In this document: positions 1 to 9,060 of the stretch, piece by piece
Position numbering within the stretch: position 1 is the first letter of the stretch
Layout of the letters: the number at the start of each line of letters is the position of its first letter
Source of the DNA: Flavobacterium nitratireducens
Lineage (GTDB): Bacteria; Bacteroidota; Bacteroidia; Flavobacteriales; Flavobacteriaceae
DNA: 64,000 nucleotides
NCBI RefSeq assembly: GCF_029625335.1
Contig: NZ_CP121111.1
Location: forward strand, 2,604,001-2,668,000
Direction: 5' to 3'
Translations under genes and position numbers: made by a program
Notes under the pieces: model-generated
Told to the model about the DNA's origin: nothing
The model's database searches: none
Seen by the model: only the letters and a program-made list of their open reading frames with translations

Positions 1-1614
1 ATGCAAGATTAGTTTTGATGAAGCCATCAACATCCAAACCTTTTTGAGAAAACACTTTATGTATTTTTCCTACATCTAAAGTTCCTTTTGCATTGATGTC
101 ATAAATAAGATTGTCAAAGTTGCTTAAATTGGCTTTTACAAAAACTGGGTTTTCTTCAAAAGTAAATTGAGCAGGTTGTAAGACTACTTTTAAATCTTCA
201 AACGTACCTTTTGGATTAGAAATGGTCGAAACTATTTCGATATTACTTATTGGATTTGGATAATACGGTGTTTTAATATACCCATTTTGTAGATTAATAA
301 CCGCATTAGGGATAGGGAATGTTCCTTTTTTCTTGTCGAATTTTCCTTTAGCAGTTCCATCTGCAATAAGCATTCCTTTCAATTCTAAATCAGGAATTCC
401 AATAGCACGATTTAATTTTTCTAAATCTATTTTTGCTTTAATTGCTGCATTGATATCTAAAACTTCTGTTCCAGTGCTGTATAATTTGGCATGAAGTGTT
501 TCTTTTCCTATCGAAAGCGAAAGGTTTCTTAGGTCTATAATTAACGAATCAGGATTTAAAGATGGCAATTGGGTATCAAAATCCATATTTAAATTGCTTA
601 TTGTGGCTGGGCTTTGATTATAATTTAAGCTACTCTCTTTAATTTTAAAATCGAATTCAAGGTTAGGTGCAATATTTTTTGAGGCGATATAATTCCCTTT
701 TAAGGTCAAATTAAAGTCGGTTTTTCCAGTTAATTGGGTTTTATCGAGCCAAGTAATGAATTTTGGAGGAAAAGCAGTAAAGAAATCATGAAGATTACTA
801 TTAGTTGTTTTTAGGATAAAATCCATGTTGTAACCTTCTTTTAGGAAGTCAAATTTTTCCTTAAAGTCAACAATAAGATTGTTGATTTTTAAATCATTCT
901 GCTGAAAAATAAAAGATAGCGAATTCACATTGACCTTTGTGATAAGGTCTGCATTCACTTTTTTATTCATCAAATAAGGTTCATTATCATATAACAGATT
1001 GAGTTTGGCAATTTTTGCCTTAGATGATAAATCAAAGATAGCCTTGCTTAAATCGCCTTTACCCAAATAGTCGAAACCAAAAATGTCAAAGTGTAATTTT
1101 GTAGATAAATCATCATAAACAATTTTACTGTTATTGATTTCAATACTTTCCAGTTTTAATGAATTGTCTGATTCCTTTTCTTCGGTTTGAGTTTTGCTGG
1201 ATTTGTATACATAGTAGTTAGCAAATCCTTCTTTGTTTACCTTAACATTGATGTCGGCATTCGATAGGAATATTTTATCAATATTAATTGCTTTTCCAAA
1301 AATTAAACTATAAACATTAATTCCAAAAGCAACTTCTTTAGCCGTAATTAATTTTTCATTATCAATGGTTTAGATCCATTAAGACTAAAGTTTTCTAAAC
1401 TTACAGTTAATGATGGGAAATGTGTGAAAAACGAAATGTTAGATTTAGAATAATCCAATTTTGCATTCAGTTTTTGATTGGCTACTTTTTTTATTTTTTC
1501 ATTTAATTTGTCTTCAAAAATTAGTGGTGCTATACACATGAAGGCCAATAATGCAATTATTGTGGTACCAATATATTTACCGATTTTAATAAAAATCACT
1601 TTTGTTGTAGACAT
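1..1614 (-). pseudogene. AsmA-family envelope protein, 3' end outside window, one apparent frameshift
   Basis: The first 88 codons, from the ATG at 1614, encode one N-terminal membrane segment (about residues 10-30, IGTTIIALLAFMCIAP) followed by the AsmA-type start (SFFTHFPSLTVSLENFSLNG). That frame stops at 1348. The neighbouring frame then stays open to the window edge with typical AsmA content (EKLITAKEVAFGINVYSL, later INIDKIFLSNADINVKVN). One missing T near 1365 would join the two parts as NGSKPFDNEKLITAKEV. AsmA-like proteins are inner-membrane-anchored periplasmic proteins linked to envelope lipid homeostasis. Whether the frameshift is real or a sequencing error cannot be decided here. 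Family assignment is good; gene state is uncertain. Confidence 0.8.
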
Positions 1615-1659
1615 AATTAATGAAGTTGTATTGAGTGTATTTTATGATGGTTTTTATCA

Positions 1660-2241
1660 CTATCCGTGAACGGTTTCGCTTTTACCATAATGGGTAATGA
1701 TAGTTGTTTCATATTCAATCCACGCTGCCCAGCGTTTGTCTACGTCAACATTATCAGCATATTTCTTTGCAAATTTTAAAAAAGTAGTATAATGTCCCGC
1801 TTCACTAATCATCAAATCGCGATAAAATTTGGATAATTCAGGGTCTTTAATGTTTTCTGATAGCACTTTGAAACGCTCACAACTTCTGGCTTCAATCATG
1901 GCTGAAAACAATAATCGCTCGCACAAAGCATCATTACGGCTTCCGTCCTTTTTCATAAATTTGAAGAGTTCGTTTACGTAGCTGTCTTTGCGTTCGCGAC
2001 CAAAAGTCAAACCTCTTTCTTTGATTAAGTCATAAACCATTTTGAAATGCTCCATTTCTTCCTGAGCAATTAGAATTAGTTCGTCAACTAGTTCTTGCTT
2101 TTCAGAGTTTTGTGTGATAAGACTAATAGCATTGGAAGCTGCTTTTTGTTCGCACCAGGCGTGATCGGTCAAAATTTCTTCGATATTAGATTCTACTATA
2201 TTTACCCATCGTGGGTCAGTGGCTAATTTTAATCCCAACAT
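1660..2241 (-). CDS. miaE: tRNA-(ms2io6A)-hydroxylase MiaE
   Basis: 193 aa, the usual length of MiaE. This non-haem diiron enzyme hydroxylates ms2i6A37 in tRNAs that read UNN codons. The ferritin-like four-helix fold shows as acidic/histidine motifs that would bind the two irons: EEILTDHAWCEQKAASNA, then EEMEHFKMVYDLIKERG, EARSCERFKVL and SEAGHYTTFLKFA. The Glu and ExxH residues are present. Translation from the ATG at 2241 begins MLGLKLATDPRWVNIVE, the conserved MiaE start. It lies 45 bp upstream of the AsmA-like gene on the same strand, so co-transcription is possible. Substrate is inferred from the family. Confidence 0.9.
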   Translation of the reverse strand: MLGLKLATDPRWVNIVESNIEEILTDHAWCEQKAASNAISLITQNSEKQELVDELILIAQEEMEHFKMVYDLIKERGLTFGRERKDSYVNELFKFMKKDGSRNDALCERLLFSAMIEARSCERFKVLSENIKDPELSKFYRDLMISEAGHYTTFLKFAKKYADNVDVDKRWAAWIEYETTIITHYGKSETVHG

Positions 2242-2349
2242 ATCTTTCTAATTTTATGCAAAATTAATCTTTATTTTAAAGGTTTATTCTTCTTGAATCT
2301 CTTTTTTAAGAAATTTAGCATTATTTTGTGACGGTAATTTTGTGATACT

Positions 2350-3591
2350 ATGGATGATAATCGAAGGCTTTTAATTATTGGATCGGTTTGGCCAGAACCC
2401 AATTCTTCCGCAGCAGGTGGAAGGATGATACAGTTAATCTCGTTGTTTCAAAATCAGGGTTATGCCATTACTTTTGCTAGTCCAGCTCAGGATTCTGAGT
2501 TTATGGTGGATTTAAGTGACTTTAATGTGACGAAGAAAGACATTGCTTTAAATTGTTCCAGTTTTGATGCTTTCGCAAAAGAATTAAATCCAGATATTGT
2601 TTTGTTTGACCGATTTATGGTTGAAGAGCAATTTGGCTGGCGTGTGGCCGAAAATTGTCCGGATGCTTTACGAATTTTAGATACCGAAGATTTACATTGT
2701 TTACGCACAGCAAGACAAAAAGCTTTGAAAGCAAAACGTGACTTTCAAATTTCTGATTTATTAGTTGAAGAAGTTGCCAAAAGAGAAATTGCCAGTATTT
2801 TGCGTTGTGATTTATCTCTAATGATTTCGGAGTACGAAATGGAATTATTGACCAATTTTTTTAAGATTGATAGTTCTTTGTTGTATTATTTACCGCTTTT
2901 ATTAGCATCGAATGCTGTTCCCGAATTAGAAAAATTGCCTTCTTATGAAGAACGAAAAGATTTTGTTATAATTGGGAATTTTTATCATGAGCCTAATTGG
3001 AATGCGGTTCAATATTTGAAAGAAACAATATGGCCATTGATAAAAAAGCAATTGCCTGAAACGGTTTTGAATATTTACGGCGCTTATCCCACGCAAAAAG
3101 TACTGCAATTGCATAATCTAAAAGAAGGTTTTTTAATTCATGGGCGTGCCGAAAGTGCTTTTGAAGTAGTTCAAAATACCAGAGTGGTTTTAGCTCCTTT
3201 ACGCTTTGGCGCAGGAATAAAAGGGAAATTAATAGAAGCCATGCAATGCGGAACTCCAAGTGTTACGACTTCTATTGGAGCCGAATCCATGCAAGGAGAT
3301 TTAGAATGGAATGGTTTAGTAGAAGACAATCCTGAAATTTTTGCTAAAAAAGCAGTACAATTATATCAGGTTAAAGAAATTTGGCTTCAAGCTCAGGAAA
3401 ACGGAGTTGCAATTATTAAGCAACGTTATTTAAGAGAATCGTTTGAAGATGATTTTGCTAAGCAAATTGATTTTTTAGTTGCGAATTTAAAACAACATCG
3501 CTTGAATAATTTTATGGGTGAGTTGTTACAACATCATACTTTGCGAAGTACGAAGTATATGTCGAAATGGATTGAGGAGAAGAATAAATGA
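2350..3591 (+). CDS. GT4-like glycosyltransferase
   Basis: 413 aa, GT-B fold. The N-terminal half starts LLIIGSVWPEPNSSAAGGRM, the donor/acceptor entry loop of GT4-type enzymes. The C-terminal domain has IIGNFYHEPNWNAVQYL, then GAGIKGKLIEAMQCGTPSVTT, which matches the nucleotide-sugar binding region of family 4 glycosyltransferases (G-x-G-x-K and E-A-x-x-x-G-x-P). The protein is soluble or peripheral, with no signal peptide. The sugar and acceptor cannot be told. A TAnnTTTG-like element at 2335-2342 lies almost on the ATG, so the transcript may be nearly leaderless if that element is used. It is divergent from miaE. Confidence 0.8.
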   Translation: MDDNRRLLIIGSVWPEPNSSAAGGRMIQLISLFQNQGYAITFASPAQDSEFMVDLSDFNVTKKDIALNCSSFDAFAKELNPDIVLFDRFMVEEQFGWRVAENCPDALRILDTEDLHCLRTARQKALKAKRDFQISDLLVEEVAKREIASILRCDLSLMISEYEMELLTNFFKIDSSLLYYLPLLLASNAVPELEKLPSYEERKDFVIIGNFYHEPNWNAVQYLKETIWPLIKKQLPETVLNIYGAYPTQKVLQLHNLKEGFLIHGRAESAFEVVQNTRVVLAPLRFGAGIKGKLIEAMQCGTPSVTTSIGAESMQGDLEWNGLVEDNPEIFAKKAVQLYQVKEIWLQAQENGVAIIKQRYLRESFEDDFAKQIDFLVANLKQHRLNNFMGELLQHHTLRSTKYMSKWIEEKNK

Positions 3592-3618
3592 GTTATATTT
3601 AGATGTTGAATTTTATAA

Positions 3619-3864
3619 ATGGATATATTACAAATAATAATTGGGAGATTTTTGTTAGAGTTTTTGGGAGCATTACTTAGATATGTTTATTTTAATATAT
3701 TAGGTCTCTTTAAGAATGTAAATTATATTCCGTTTTCTCAATTATGGTCGCCAAAAGTTAGTGTAAAAAAGAGAGATGAGAATTCCGAATTGAATCATAT
3801 GATCGGAGTTATTATATTCGGATTAATTATTTTTTTATTAGTTATCTTTATGATTTATAATTAA
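3619..3864 (+). CDS. small membrane protein, unknown
   Basis: 81 aa. There are two hydrophobic stretches: residues about 3-30 (LQIIIGRFLLEFLGALLRYVYF) and about 60-80 (GVIIFGLIIFLLVIFMIY). A hydrophilic charged loop (SVKKRDENSELNH) lies between them. I do not recognise a family. It starts 27 bp after the glycosyltransferase and is followed after 7 bp by another small membrane ORF on the same strand, so the three may form one transcript. Coding status rests on ORF length, spacing and plausible composition only. Confidence 0.55.
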   Translation: MDILQIIIGRFLLEFLGALLRYVYFNILGLFKNVNYIPFSQLWSPKVSVKKRDENSELNHMIGVIIFGLIIFLLVIFMIYN

Positions 3865-3871
3865 CGGTATT

Positions 3872-4069
3872 ATGTTGGGCGGTACAGGTGATATTAGAAT
3901 TATTGGAGGTTTTGTTATTTGGATTTTTAAAGGATTTAAAGGTTCTTTAAAAGAATGTATTGATAATTATTCATTTGCTTTTATTGTCGGTATTATAACA
4001 ATTCTTGTTATAGCTTTTTTATGTTTTAATTTTTATGAAGAATTTAAATCTTTGTTATTGAGTAAATAA
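3872..4069 (+). CDS. small membrane protein, unknown
   Basis: 65 aa with a glycine-rich amphipathic start (MLGGTGDIRIIGGFVIWIFKGFKGSL) and one clear membrane helix near the C-terminus (FAFIVGIITILVIAFLCFNF). It begins 7 bp after the preceding small membrane ORF and is probably co-transcribed with it. No family recognised. The two small proteins could act together, but nothing in the sequence says how. Confidence 0.5.
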   Translation: MLGGTGDIRIIGGFVIWIFKGFKGSLKECIDNYSFAFIVGIITILVIAFLCFNFYEEFKSLLLSK

Positions 4070-4104
4070 ATGAGAATTAGATTTAAACAAAATTGGTAAA
4101 TTAT

Positions 4105-4255
4105 TAAAAGTGCGTTGTTTCGCATAAGGGATGGAAGCGGCATCTCCCGAAATAGAAAATCAAGGTTTTTTAACCGTAGTTTTTCATATTCGGGAATATA
4201 GCGGACAGCCCGACCGCACTGCAGCCATAGCGGAAGTGAGGGCATGCCCAAATAA
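4105..4255. other. GC-richer structured intergenic element
   Basis: About 150 bp, clearly richer in G+C than the flanks. It contains GGGATGGAAGCGGCATCTCC, an inverted pair TCCCGAA (4145-4151) / TTCGGGA (4189-4195) that would form a hairpin, then ATAGCGGACAGCCCGACCGC and CATAGCGGAAGTGAGGGCAT. From memory, similar blocks recur between flavobacterial genes, which suggests a dispersed repeat or structured RNA rather than coding sequence. The ORF read across it has no protein character. Confidence 0.45.
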
Positions 4256-4265
4256 AACCAAATAA

Positions 4266-4302
4266 AAAACCCGTCAAGTTTTACACAAGACGGGTTTTTA
4301 TT
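4266..4302. terminator. Bidirectional intrinsic terminator
   Basis: AAAACCCGTC and GACGGGTTTT arms around a 13-nt loop, with A-run before and T-run after. It sits between the converging small membrane genes (+) and pdhC (-), so it can end transcripts from both sides. Confidence 0.8.
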
Positions 4303-4321
4303 TTATATATTGAATCAGTAA

Positions 4322-5959
4322 TTATGCAAGCATTGTTACTGGGCTTTCAATGTATTGTTTTAATGTTTGTAAGAACTGAGCTCCAGTTGCTCCATCGATA
4401 GTACGGTGGTCGCAAGCTAGAGATAACATCATGGTGTTACCTACAACAATTTGTCCGTTTTTAACCACTGGTTTCTCAACGATAGCTCCTACAGAAAGGA
4501 TAGCTGAGTTAGGTTGGTTGATGATAGAGTTGAATTCAGTGATTCCAAACATTCCAAGGTTAGAAACTGTAAATGTGCTTCCTTCCATTTCCTGTGGTCC
4601 TAATTTTTTGTTTTTAGCTCTACCTGCTAAGTCTCTTACACTAGCACCAATTTGAGATAAACTCATAGCGTCAGTGAATCGTAATACAGGTACCACTAAT
4701 CCGTCTTCAACAGCTACAGCAACTCCAATGTTTACGTGGTGATTGATGATGATAGCATCTTCTTTCCAAGTAGAGTTGATTTTTGGGTGTTTTTTCAATG
4801 CTAATGCACAAGCTTTGATTACCATATCGTTAAAAGATACTTTTGTATCAGGAACGGTATTGATAGTAGCTCTTGATTTCATTGCTTCGTCCATGCTTAC
4901 CTCGATAACTAAGTTGTAGTGAGGTGCAGTGAATAAAGATTCCGATAAACGTTTCGCAATGATTTTACGCATTTGCGAATTTTTGATTTCTTCTGTGTAC
5001 ACTTCTCCGGCAGGTACAAATACTTTTGGAGCAGCAGCTTCTGCTTTTGCAGGAGCAGCAGATGATGCAGCAGCCTGAGGAGCGGCAGCAGCAGGAGTAA
5101 AGTTTTCGATATCGCTTTTTACAATACGTCCGTTTTCTCCAGATCCTTTTACTTGGTTCAATTGGATTCCTTTGTCAGAAGCAATTTTCTTAGCTAATGG
5201 AGAAGCAAGGATTCTTTTTCCGTCAGCAGCAGCTTCCTGAACAACTGGTTCTGCAGCAGCAGCTGGAGCAGCAGCTTTAGTTTCTTCTGCAGGAGCAGCT
5301 GCTTGTGGAGCAGCACCAGCAACGAAACCGTCAGCAATTCCGCTGATGTCAGTTCCAGCAGGTCCGATAATAGCTAAAAGGCTATCAACTGGAGCTGTGT
5401 TTCCTTCTTGGATTCCAATGTATAATAATGTTCCTTCGTTGAAAGATTCAAATTCCATTGTTGCTTTATCGGTTTCGATTTCAGCAAGAATGTCTCCTTC
5501 GGCAACTGAGTCACCTACTTTTTTCAACCAGGTAGCTACAGTTCCTTCAGTCATGGTGTCGCTCAAACGAGGCATTGTAACCACGATTACTCCAGCTGGT
5601 AATGCAGCAGCTGTTTTAGTGGCAGCTGGAGCAGCTGCTTCTTCTTTTTTATTTTCAGCTACAGCTGGAGCAGCAGCTGCTGGAGCAGCACCTCCGGCTA
5701 ATAAAGCTGAAATTTCTTCACCTTCGTTTCCTATGATTGCTAATAATGAGTCAACTGGAGCAGTTTCTCCTTCAGGAATACCAATGTGTAAAAGAGTTCC
5801 TTCGTTGAAAGACTCAAATTCCATAGTAGCTTTGTCAGTTTCAATTTCTGCAAGGATATCTCCTTCGCTTATTTTGTCTCCTACTTTTTTTAGCCAAGTC
5901 GCTACCGTTCCTTCCGTCATTGTATCGCTCAAACGAGGCATTGTAATAATTGTTGCCAT
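4322..5959 (-). CDS. pdhC: Pyruvate dehydrogenase E2, dihydrolipoyl acetyltransferase
   Basis: 545 aa E2 core of the pyruvate dehydrogenase complex; it transfers acetyl from lipoyl-lysine to CoA. Domains in order: lipoyl domain 1 (about residues 1-76, lipoylation motif ETDKATMEFES), an Ala/Pro-rich linker, lipoyl domain 2 (about 127-203, same motif), a second Ala-rich linker, the peripheral subunit-binding domain (ILASPLAKKIASDKGIQL...GSGENGRIVKSDIE), a third linker, and the catalytic domain ending with the active-site motif DHRTIDGATG. Both lipoyl lysines and the catalytic DHRxxDG are intact. It lies 7 bp downstream of pdhA in one operon. E1-beta is not in this window, in keeping with its usual separate location in Bacteroidota. 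Confidence 0.95.
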   Translation of the reverse strand: MATIITMPRLSDTMTEGTVATWLKKVGDKISEGDILAEIETDKATMEFESFNEGTLLHIGIPEGETAPVDSLLAIIGNEGEEISALLAGGAAPAAAAPAVAENKKEEAAAPAATKTAAALPAGVIVVTMPRLSDTMTEGTVATWLKKVGDSVAEGDILAEIETDKATMEFESFNEGTLLYIGIQEGNTAPVDSLLAIIGPAGTDISGIADGFVAGAAPQAAAPAEETKAAAPAAAAEPVVQEAAADGKRILASPLAKKIASDKGIQLNQVKGSGENGRIVKSDIENFTPAAAAPQAAASSAAPAKAEAAAPKVFVPAGEVYTEEIKNSQMRKIIAKRLSESLFTAPHYNLVIEVSMDEAMKSRATINTVPDTKVSFNDMVIKACALALKKHPKINSTWKEDAIIINHHVNIGVAVAVEDGLVVPVLRFTDAMSLSQIGASVRDLAGRAKNKKLGPQEMEGSTFTVSNLGMFGITEFNSIINQPNSAILSVGAIVEKPVVKNGQIVVGNTMMLSLACDHRTIDGATGAQFLQTLKQYIESPVTMLA

Positions 5960-5966
5960 ATTGATA

Positions 5967-6965
5967 TTATAGTTTATGAGGTGTAAATGGATAATCTTCT
6001 TGTGCGTATACTACATCGTATAATTGCTCTAATTCAGGATATGGAGATGATTCGGCAAAATCAACACATTCTTGAACTAAATCTTTTACTCTTTCATCGA
6101 TAGCTTCGATTTCAGCATCTGTAGCGTATTTTTTTTCTTTGATAATATCCAAAACCTGAGTGATTGGATCTATCTTTTTGTATTCTTCAACTTCTTCTTT
6201 AGTACGATACAATTGAGCATCCGACATAGAGTGACCTCTATAACGGTATGTTTTCATTTCTAAGAAAGTTGGTCCGTCACCACGACGCGCTCTTTCGATA
6301 GCTTCTGTCATTGCTTCCGCAACTTTTACAGGGTTCATTCCGTCTACTGGTCCGCAAGGCATTTCGTATCCTAAACCTAATTTCCAGATATCAGTATGGT
6401 TAGCTGTTCTTTCAACAGAAGTTCCCATTGCATATCCATTGTTCTCAACAATAAATACTACTGGTAATTTCCATAACATAGCCATGTTGAAAGCTTCGTG
6501 TAAAGAACCTTGACGAGCAGCACCATCACCAAAATAAGTTAAGGTAACACCTCCTGTATTGTTGTATTTATCTCCAAAAGCGATTCCAGCTCCTACAGGA
6601 ATTTGTGCACCCACAATTCCGTGACCACCATAAAAACCGTGCTCTTTTGAAAAGATGTGCATTGAACCACCCATTCCCTTAGAAGTTCCAGTTGCTTTAC
6701 CTAGTAATTCCGCCATAACTCTTCTTGGGTCAGTTCCCATTCCAATTGGCTGAACGTGGTTTCTGTAAGCAGTAATCATTTTGTCTTTGGTTAAATCCAT
6801 TGCGTGCAATGCTCCTGCAAGTACAGCTTCCTGACCATTGTATAAATGCAGAAATCCTCTAATTTTTTGTTGGATGTATAACGCAGCTAGTTTATCCTCA
6901 AACTTTCTCCAAAGTAGCATGTCTTCATACCACTTTAAATATACTTCTTTTGTAACTTCTTTCAT
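5967..6965 (-). CDS. pdhA: Pyruvate dehydrogenase E1 component, alpha subunit
   Basis: 332 aa. This subunit carries out thiamine-diphosphate-dependent decarboxylation of pyruvate with the beta subunit encoded elsewhere. The ThDP/Mg motif begins GDGAARQGSLHEAFNMA and ends VENNGYAMGTS (the GDG...NN signature). The phosphorylation-loop region YRYRGHSMSDAQLYRTKEE and the GHGIVGAQIPVGAGIAFG segment are also family-typical. Length is normal. Upstream, TATTTTTG on the minus strand (7053-7060) is a possible -7 element, about 90 nt before the start; no good -33 TTG is seen. It is the first gene of the pdhA-pdhC operon. Confidence 0.95.
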   Translation of the reverse strand: MKEVTKEVYLKWYEDMLLWRKFEDKLAALYIQQKIRGFLHLYNGQEAVLAGALHAMDLTKDKMITAYRNHVQPIGMGTDPRRVMAELLGKATGTSKGMGGSMHIFSKEHGFYGGHGIVGAQIPVGAGIAFGDKYNNTGGVTLTYFGDGAARQGSLHEAFNMAMLWKLPVVFIVENNGYAMGTSVERTANHTDIWKLGLGYEMPCGPVDGMNPVKVAEAMTEAIERARRGDGPTFLEMKTYRYRGHSMSDAQLYRTKEEVEEYKKIDPITQVLDIIKEKKYATDAEIEAIDERVKDLVQECVDFAESSPYPELEQLYDVVYAQEDYPFTPHKL

Positions 6966-7108
6966 CTCAAGTGTTCTTTTACTAAAGTTTTTATTGTGTT
7001 GTAAATTAGTATTTTTTGCAAATTCTTCAATTTAGGTCGAATTTGCGAAATGCAAAAATAGAACATTCCAACTAAGTACTAAAATTATAAAGCTAATTTT
7101 TAGTTTTG

Positions 7109-7591
7109 TTAGAGCAGTTTTTTGTTAAATATTAAGGGGAGTAGATTGTTTGAAGATGCTGATTTGTATATTTTACCTGATTCTCCTTTAAAATAGATTG
7201 CAATTGGACTGTCTTGTTTGGATTCGTATTCAGCAATAGATTGTCTGCAAGAACCGCAAGGTGTTATTGGGACAGATAATCCTGTAGATTCTGGAGATGC
7301 CGTAATGATGATGGATACAATTTTTGCATCAGGAAAATTGGAAACAGCTTGGTATAATGCTACTCTCTCGGCGCAAAGTCCTGATGGAAAAGCGGCGTTT
7401 TCTTGGTTGGTCCCCAAAATAATTTCTCCATTATCTAGTTCGATAGCTGCTCCAACTCTAAATTTCGAATAAGGCGCATAAGCATTTTTTTGTGCTGATG
7501 TAGCTTTTTTGAAAAGATTTTGGATGTTACTAGGTAATTCTTCAATAGTATCATAAGTGAAGAATCTGTTTGTGATAATGATTTCTTCCAT
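7109..7591 (-). CDS. cdd: Cytidine deaminase
   Basis: 160 aa, zinc-dependent cytidine/deoxycytidine deaminase of pyrimidine salvage. The zinc and catalytic residues are visible as CAERVALYQA (Cys-Ala-Glu) and PCGSCRQSIAEY (PCxxC), the three-cysteine pattern of homotetrameric Cdd. The substrate-binding segment YAPYSKFRVGAAIELDNG precedes them. It follows porV on the same strand, but a strong terminator lies between them. Length and motifs are normal. Confidence 0.93.
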   Translation of the reverse strand: MEEIIITNRFFTYDTIEELPSNIQNLFKKATSAQKNAYAPYSKFRVGAAIELDNGEIILGTNQENAAFPSGLCAERVALYQAVSNFPDAKIVSIIITASPESTGLSVPITPCGSCRQSIAEYESKQDSPIAIYFKGESGKIYKSASSNNLLPLIFNKKLL

Positions 7592-7608
7592 TTTGTTTTA
7601 GGGTAAAA

Positions 7609-7650
7609 AAAATCCAAATTTCGGAAAGAGGAAATTTGGATTTTATATTT
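7609..7650 (-). terminator. Intrinsic terminator after porV
   Basis: A 14-bp perfect stem, AAAATCCAAATTTC (7609-7622) with GAAATTTGGATTTT (7631-7644), 8-nt loop, then a T-rich tail in either direction. It lies just after the porV stop and before cdd, so it should separate the two transcripts. Confidence 0.8.
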
Positions 7651-7666
7651 TGTTGGTAATTTGAAA

Positions 7667-8836
7667 TTAATATTGTTCGTATTTGTCTCCAAAATTAAAT
7701 GTCAATGAAAAACGTAAAGTGTTTTCTAATGGATTTGGGATTTTTGAAGCAGAGAATAAATACGATACATCAACTTTTACAGAGGTGTATTTAAAGCCTG
7801 CTCCTAAAGAGAAATATCGTAAACCACTTTTGCTAACGTTCTCGTGGTGGTATCCTAAACGCATTGCAAATGCATCTTGATAAGAGTATTCAGCACCTAA
7901 AGAATAAATTACCTCTTTGAGTTCTTCTTTGAAGCCATCAGGTGCGTCACCAAATGATTTAAAAATTCCAGGAACCCATCCTATAGAGCGGTAATCATTT
8001 AGATTTTTACTTCTTTCTTCACTTGTAATTGTTCCATCTCCATTTAAATCTGGATTTTGAGGGGTAGGAACTAATAGTTTATTTAGTTCTAAGTTTAATC
8101 CAAATTTGTTGTAGTCGTCAAGAATGAAATCAAATCCAGTTCCGAACTTTAAGTTAGCTGGAAGAAAATTTGCGCTAATTTCATCATTATCATAACTTAG
8201 TTTTGGGCCTAAGTTTTGAAAATTAAAACCAGCTCTCCATCTTCCATTAAAACTGTTATAGGCGATTTCTTCCGATTGGTAAAAACCAGCTACATCAATT
8301 GCGAACGAACTTGCTGCTGTGGCATCATTATTATCAATAGCTACTTTCAAATTTGAACGGATGAATCTAGCTCCCACTGCCATTGAGAATTTCTCGCTTA
8401 GTTTAAGAGAATAAGATCCGTCTATTGCAAATTCATTTGGGGCAACTATTGGAGGGTTAGTCTGTTCAGCTGACTGTCTTAATTCAATATCTCCAAAACC
8501 AAAATAGCGAATACTAGCGCCAAATGCACTTCGGTCTGAAATTTTATTATAGTAAGTAGCTTGCCCTAAAGAAATATCATTTGCAAGACCCGTTAAATAT
8601 GGAGTGTAACTCACACTAAAACCTTGTTTATCTATTGCGAAAGCATATTTTGCTGGGTTCCATTGTTGTGAAAACACATCCGATGAAGTCGCCACACCTA
8701 TATCAGCCATACCTGCTGATCGAGCATCGGCACTTACTGATAAAAATGGAACAGCTGTCGTTATTGTTCTTTGTTCTTGCGCTTTAATTAGTGAGAAAGA
8801 TAACAAAGAGAGGGTTAAAAGTATTGTTTTTTTCAT
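7667..8836 (-). CDS. porV: PorV (LptO-like) outer-membrane T9SS protein
   Basis: 389 aa. The signal peptide is MKKTILLTLSLLSFSLIKAQ. The mature start, TITTAVPFLSVSADARSAGM followed by ADIGVATSSDVFSQQWNPAK, is the hallmark of PorV. The rest is alternating beta-strand sequence of a FadL-like barrel ending in a C-terminal strand (LRFSLTFNF). PorV binds C-terminal signals of T9SS cargo and shuttles substrates to the PorU sortase in the outer membrane. In Flavobacterium johnsoniae porV lies beside porU, with gldJ and murF following; here gldJ and murF are present but porU is missing. It has its own promoter upstream. Confidence 0.92.
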   Translation of the reverse strand: MKKTILLTLSLLSFSLIKAQEQRTITTAVPFLSVSADARSAGMADIGVATSSDVFSQQWNPAKYAFAIDKQGFSVSYTPYLTGLANDISLGQATYYNKISDRSAFGASIRYFGFGDIELRQSAEQTNPPIVAPNEFAIDGSYSLKLSEKFSMAVGARFIRSNLKVAIDNNDATAASSFAIDVAGFYQSEEIAYNSFNGRWRAGFNFQNLGPKLSYDNDEISANFLPANLKFGTGFDFILDDYNKFGLNLELNKLLVPTPQNPDLNGDGTITSEERSKNLNDYRSIGWVPGIFKSFGDAPDGFKEELKEVIYSLGAEYSYQDAFAMRLGYHHENVSKSGLRYFSLGAGFKYTSVKVDVSYLFSASKIPNPLENTLRFSLTFNFGDKYEQY

Positions 8837-8858
8837 CGACGAATAAAAAATTTTAAAA

Positions 8859-8888
8859 CAAATATAGTACTTTATTAAAAAGAGGCAA
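8859..8888 (-). promoter_or_regulatory. porV promoter
   Basis: Read on the minus strand: TTG (8888-8886), 19-bp spacer, then TATATTTG (8866-8859). This fits the Bacteroidota primary sigma factor consensus TTG-N17-23-TAnnTTTG and leaves a leader of about 15-20 nt before porV. Confidence 0.65.
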
Positions 8889-9060
8889 GCTTTTTATTTT
8901 GAATGCTTCTTTCTTTAAAGTATGCATTGTTTTGATGGTTAGATAGTTTGGTTGTTTCTTAGTGAATGTTTTCTCTATAACTGCAAAAACTGATTTATAT
9001 TGTATAGGTGTTTCAAAGATATTGATGGATGTTGTTTTTTTTAAAATTCAATAATTAATT

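Noticed and set aside
4033..4251. 72-aa minus ORF over the structured intergenic element
   Set aside because: It reads through hairpin arms and the end of the small membrane gene; composition is not protein-like.
5346..5972. 208-aa plus ORF across pdhC
   Set aside because: It is the antisense of the two lipoyl domains and Ala-rich linkers; long only because of codon bias.
8880..9050. porU remnant between porV and the IS
   Set aside because: A 57-codon open frame exists on the minus strand, but I see no PorU motif in it.
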